A stretch of 5,543 nucleotides of DNA, from assembly GCA_937926415.1 (NCBI GenBank), contig CALBAF010000108.1, positions 1-5,543 of the forward strand, given 5' to 3'. Shown in pieces: positions 5,100-5,543 of this stretch. Made by a program: the position numbers and the translations under genes. Origin of the DNA: an uncultured Actinomyces sp. Lineage in GTDB: Bacteria; Actinomycetota; Actinomycetes; Actinomycetales; Actinomycetaceae. The notes beneath the pieces are model-generated. The model saw nothing but the letters and a program-made list of their open reading frames with translations. It was not told the origin of the DNA and searched no databases. Position 1 is the stretch's first letter, and each line of letters starts with the position of its first letter.

Positions 5100-5528
5100 T
5101 CAGCGGGAGCTCACGATAACGGTCAAGCCCTGATCCGGCTCGTACGTCCAGGTCGCCTTGTAGGAGCCCCATTCCTCAGACTGCGTACCATCGATTGCGC
5201 GGGTCGCGTACATCCGCTCACGCACCGCCGCGGGGGTATCAAGCTTGCCGAGCACGCACTGGAAGACCGGCGTCGTCAGGCTATCCCCACTGTCGGAGAA
5301 GGCCTCGAGGGTCAGCGAGGTCTCATCGCTCGCCAAGCGAGCATGGAGACCCCGCGCGTGACAGGAGTCGACGGCGTTCGCGAAGCCAGAAGCAGCCGTG
5401 GAGCGCGCAATATACAGGCCACCGACGACGGCTGCGACAACGAGGAGCGCTGAGATAAAGCCGAGGAGGAACATGAGGAGGCCACGATAATGCTGCCCGC
5501 GACGAGCAGGCCGCTTGCGGCGCTCCAT
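5100..5528 (-). CDS. Small membrane-anchored protein of unknown function
   Basis: A 142-residue protein with an Arg-rich cytoplasmic start (R3-R10), one membrane segment (about 16-40) and an extracytoplasmic domain of about 100 residues containing C56 and C91, a possible disulfide. The tail (R105-M, T109-R-A, D113-G, W120, W127-T-Y, P131, G134-L) resembles, from memory, conserved actinobacterial hypothetical proteins; no function is known to me. ATG 5528 is used as the start, but the frame is open to the window edge and the visible 15 upstream bases show no ribosome binding site, so the protein may begin further upstream. It is on the same strand as the ABC operon, 104 bases ahead of it; a functional link is unproven. 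Confidence 0.7.
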   Translation of the reverse strand: MERRKRPARRGQHYRGLLMFLLGFISALLVVAAVVGGLYIARSTAASGFANAVDSCHARGLHARLASDETSLTLEAFSDSGDSLTTPVFQCVLGKLDTPAAVRERMYATRAIDGTQSEEWGSYKATWTYEPDQGLTVIVSSR

Positions 5529-5543
5529 GCGTGAGGCGCCGAC

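Overview
The window looks like chromosomal DNA from a high-GC Gram-positive actinobacterium, probably an Actinomyces/Schaalia-type commensal. The reasons are the high GC content (strongest in the right-hand genes), GTG starts with clear purine-rich ribosome binding sites, a cell-wall sorting signal of the LAxTG type, and an ATPase/permease pair of the actinobacterial ABC-2-like exporter kind. The genus is an inference from style, not from a marker gene.

Layout. Positions 1-302 hold no convincing gene: GC-rich hairpin-forming DNA, then an AT-rich promoter region. Positions 303-2165 (+) encode a 620-residue secreted, wall-anchored surface protein with a signal peptide, a probable duplicated beta-rich domain, a W-V-D-x-x-x-G repeat-like segment, a twice-repeated PSPxCPP motif, a Pro/Thr stalk and an LAKTG sorting signal. 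A strong hairpin terminator follows at 2185-2217. The 297-base convergent gap (2166-2462) also holds a weaker structured element and a second large hairpin (2405-2443) that fits better as the terminator of the minus-strand operon.

Positions 2463-4995 (-) are a two-gene ABC exporter operon. The ATPase comes first (4192-4995) and the permease second (2463-4207). They overlap by 16 bases, and each has its own ribosome binding site. The permease reading frame is broken once, near 3107. Restoring one base would give a normal polytopic protein of about 581 residues, so this is either a recent single-base mutation or a sequence error.

Positions 5100-5528 (-) encode a small membrane-anchored actinobacterial protein of unknown function, upstream of the ABC operon on the same strand. 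Its true start may lie beyond the window edge.

The surface protein and the ABC operon converge and are separated by terminators, so nothing suggests they work together. The exporter's substrate cannot be read from the sequence. I see no RNA genes, CRISPR arrays, insertion sequences or phage genes. No clearly new biological system is evident. The observations most worth checking are the permease frameshift and the domain architecture of the surface protein.
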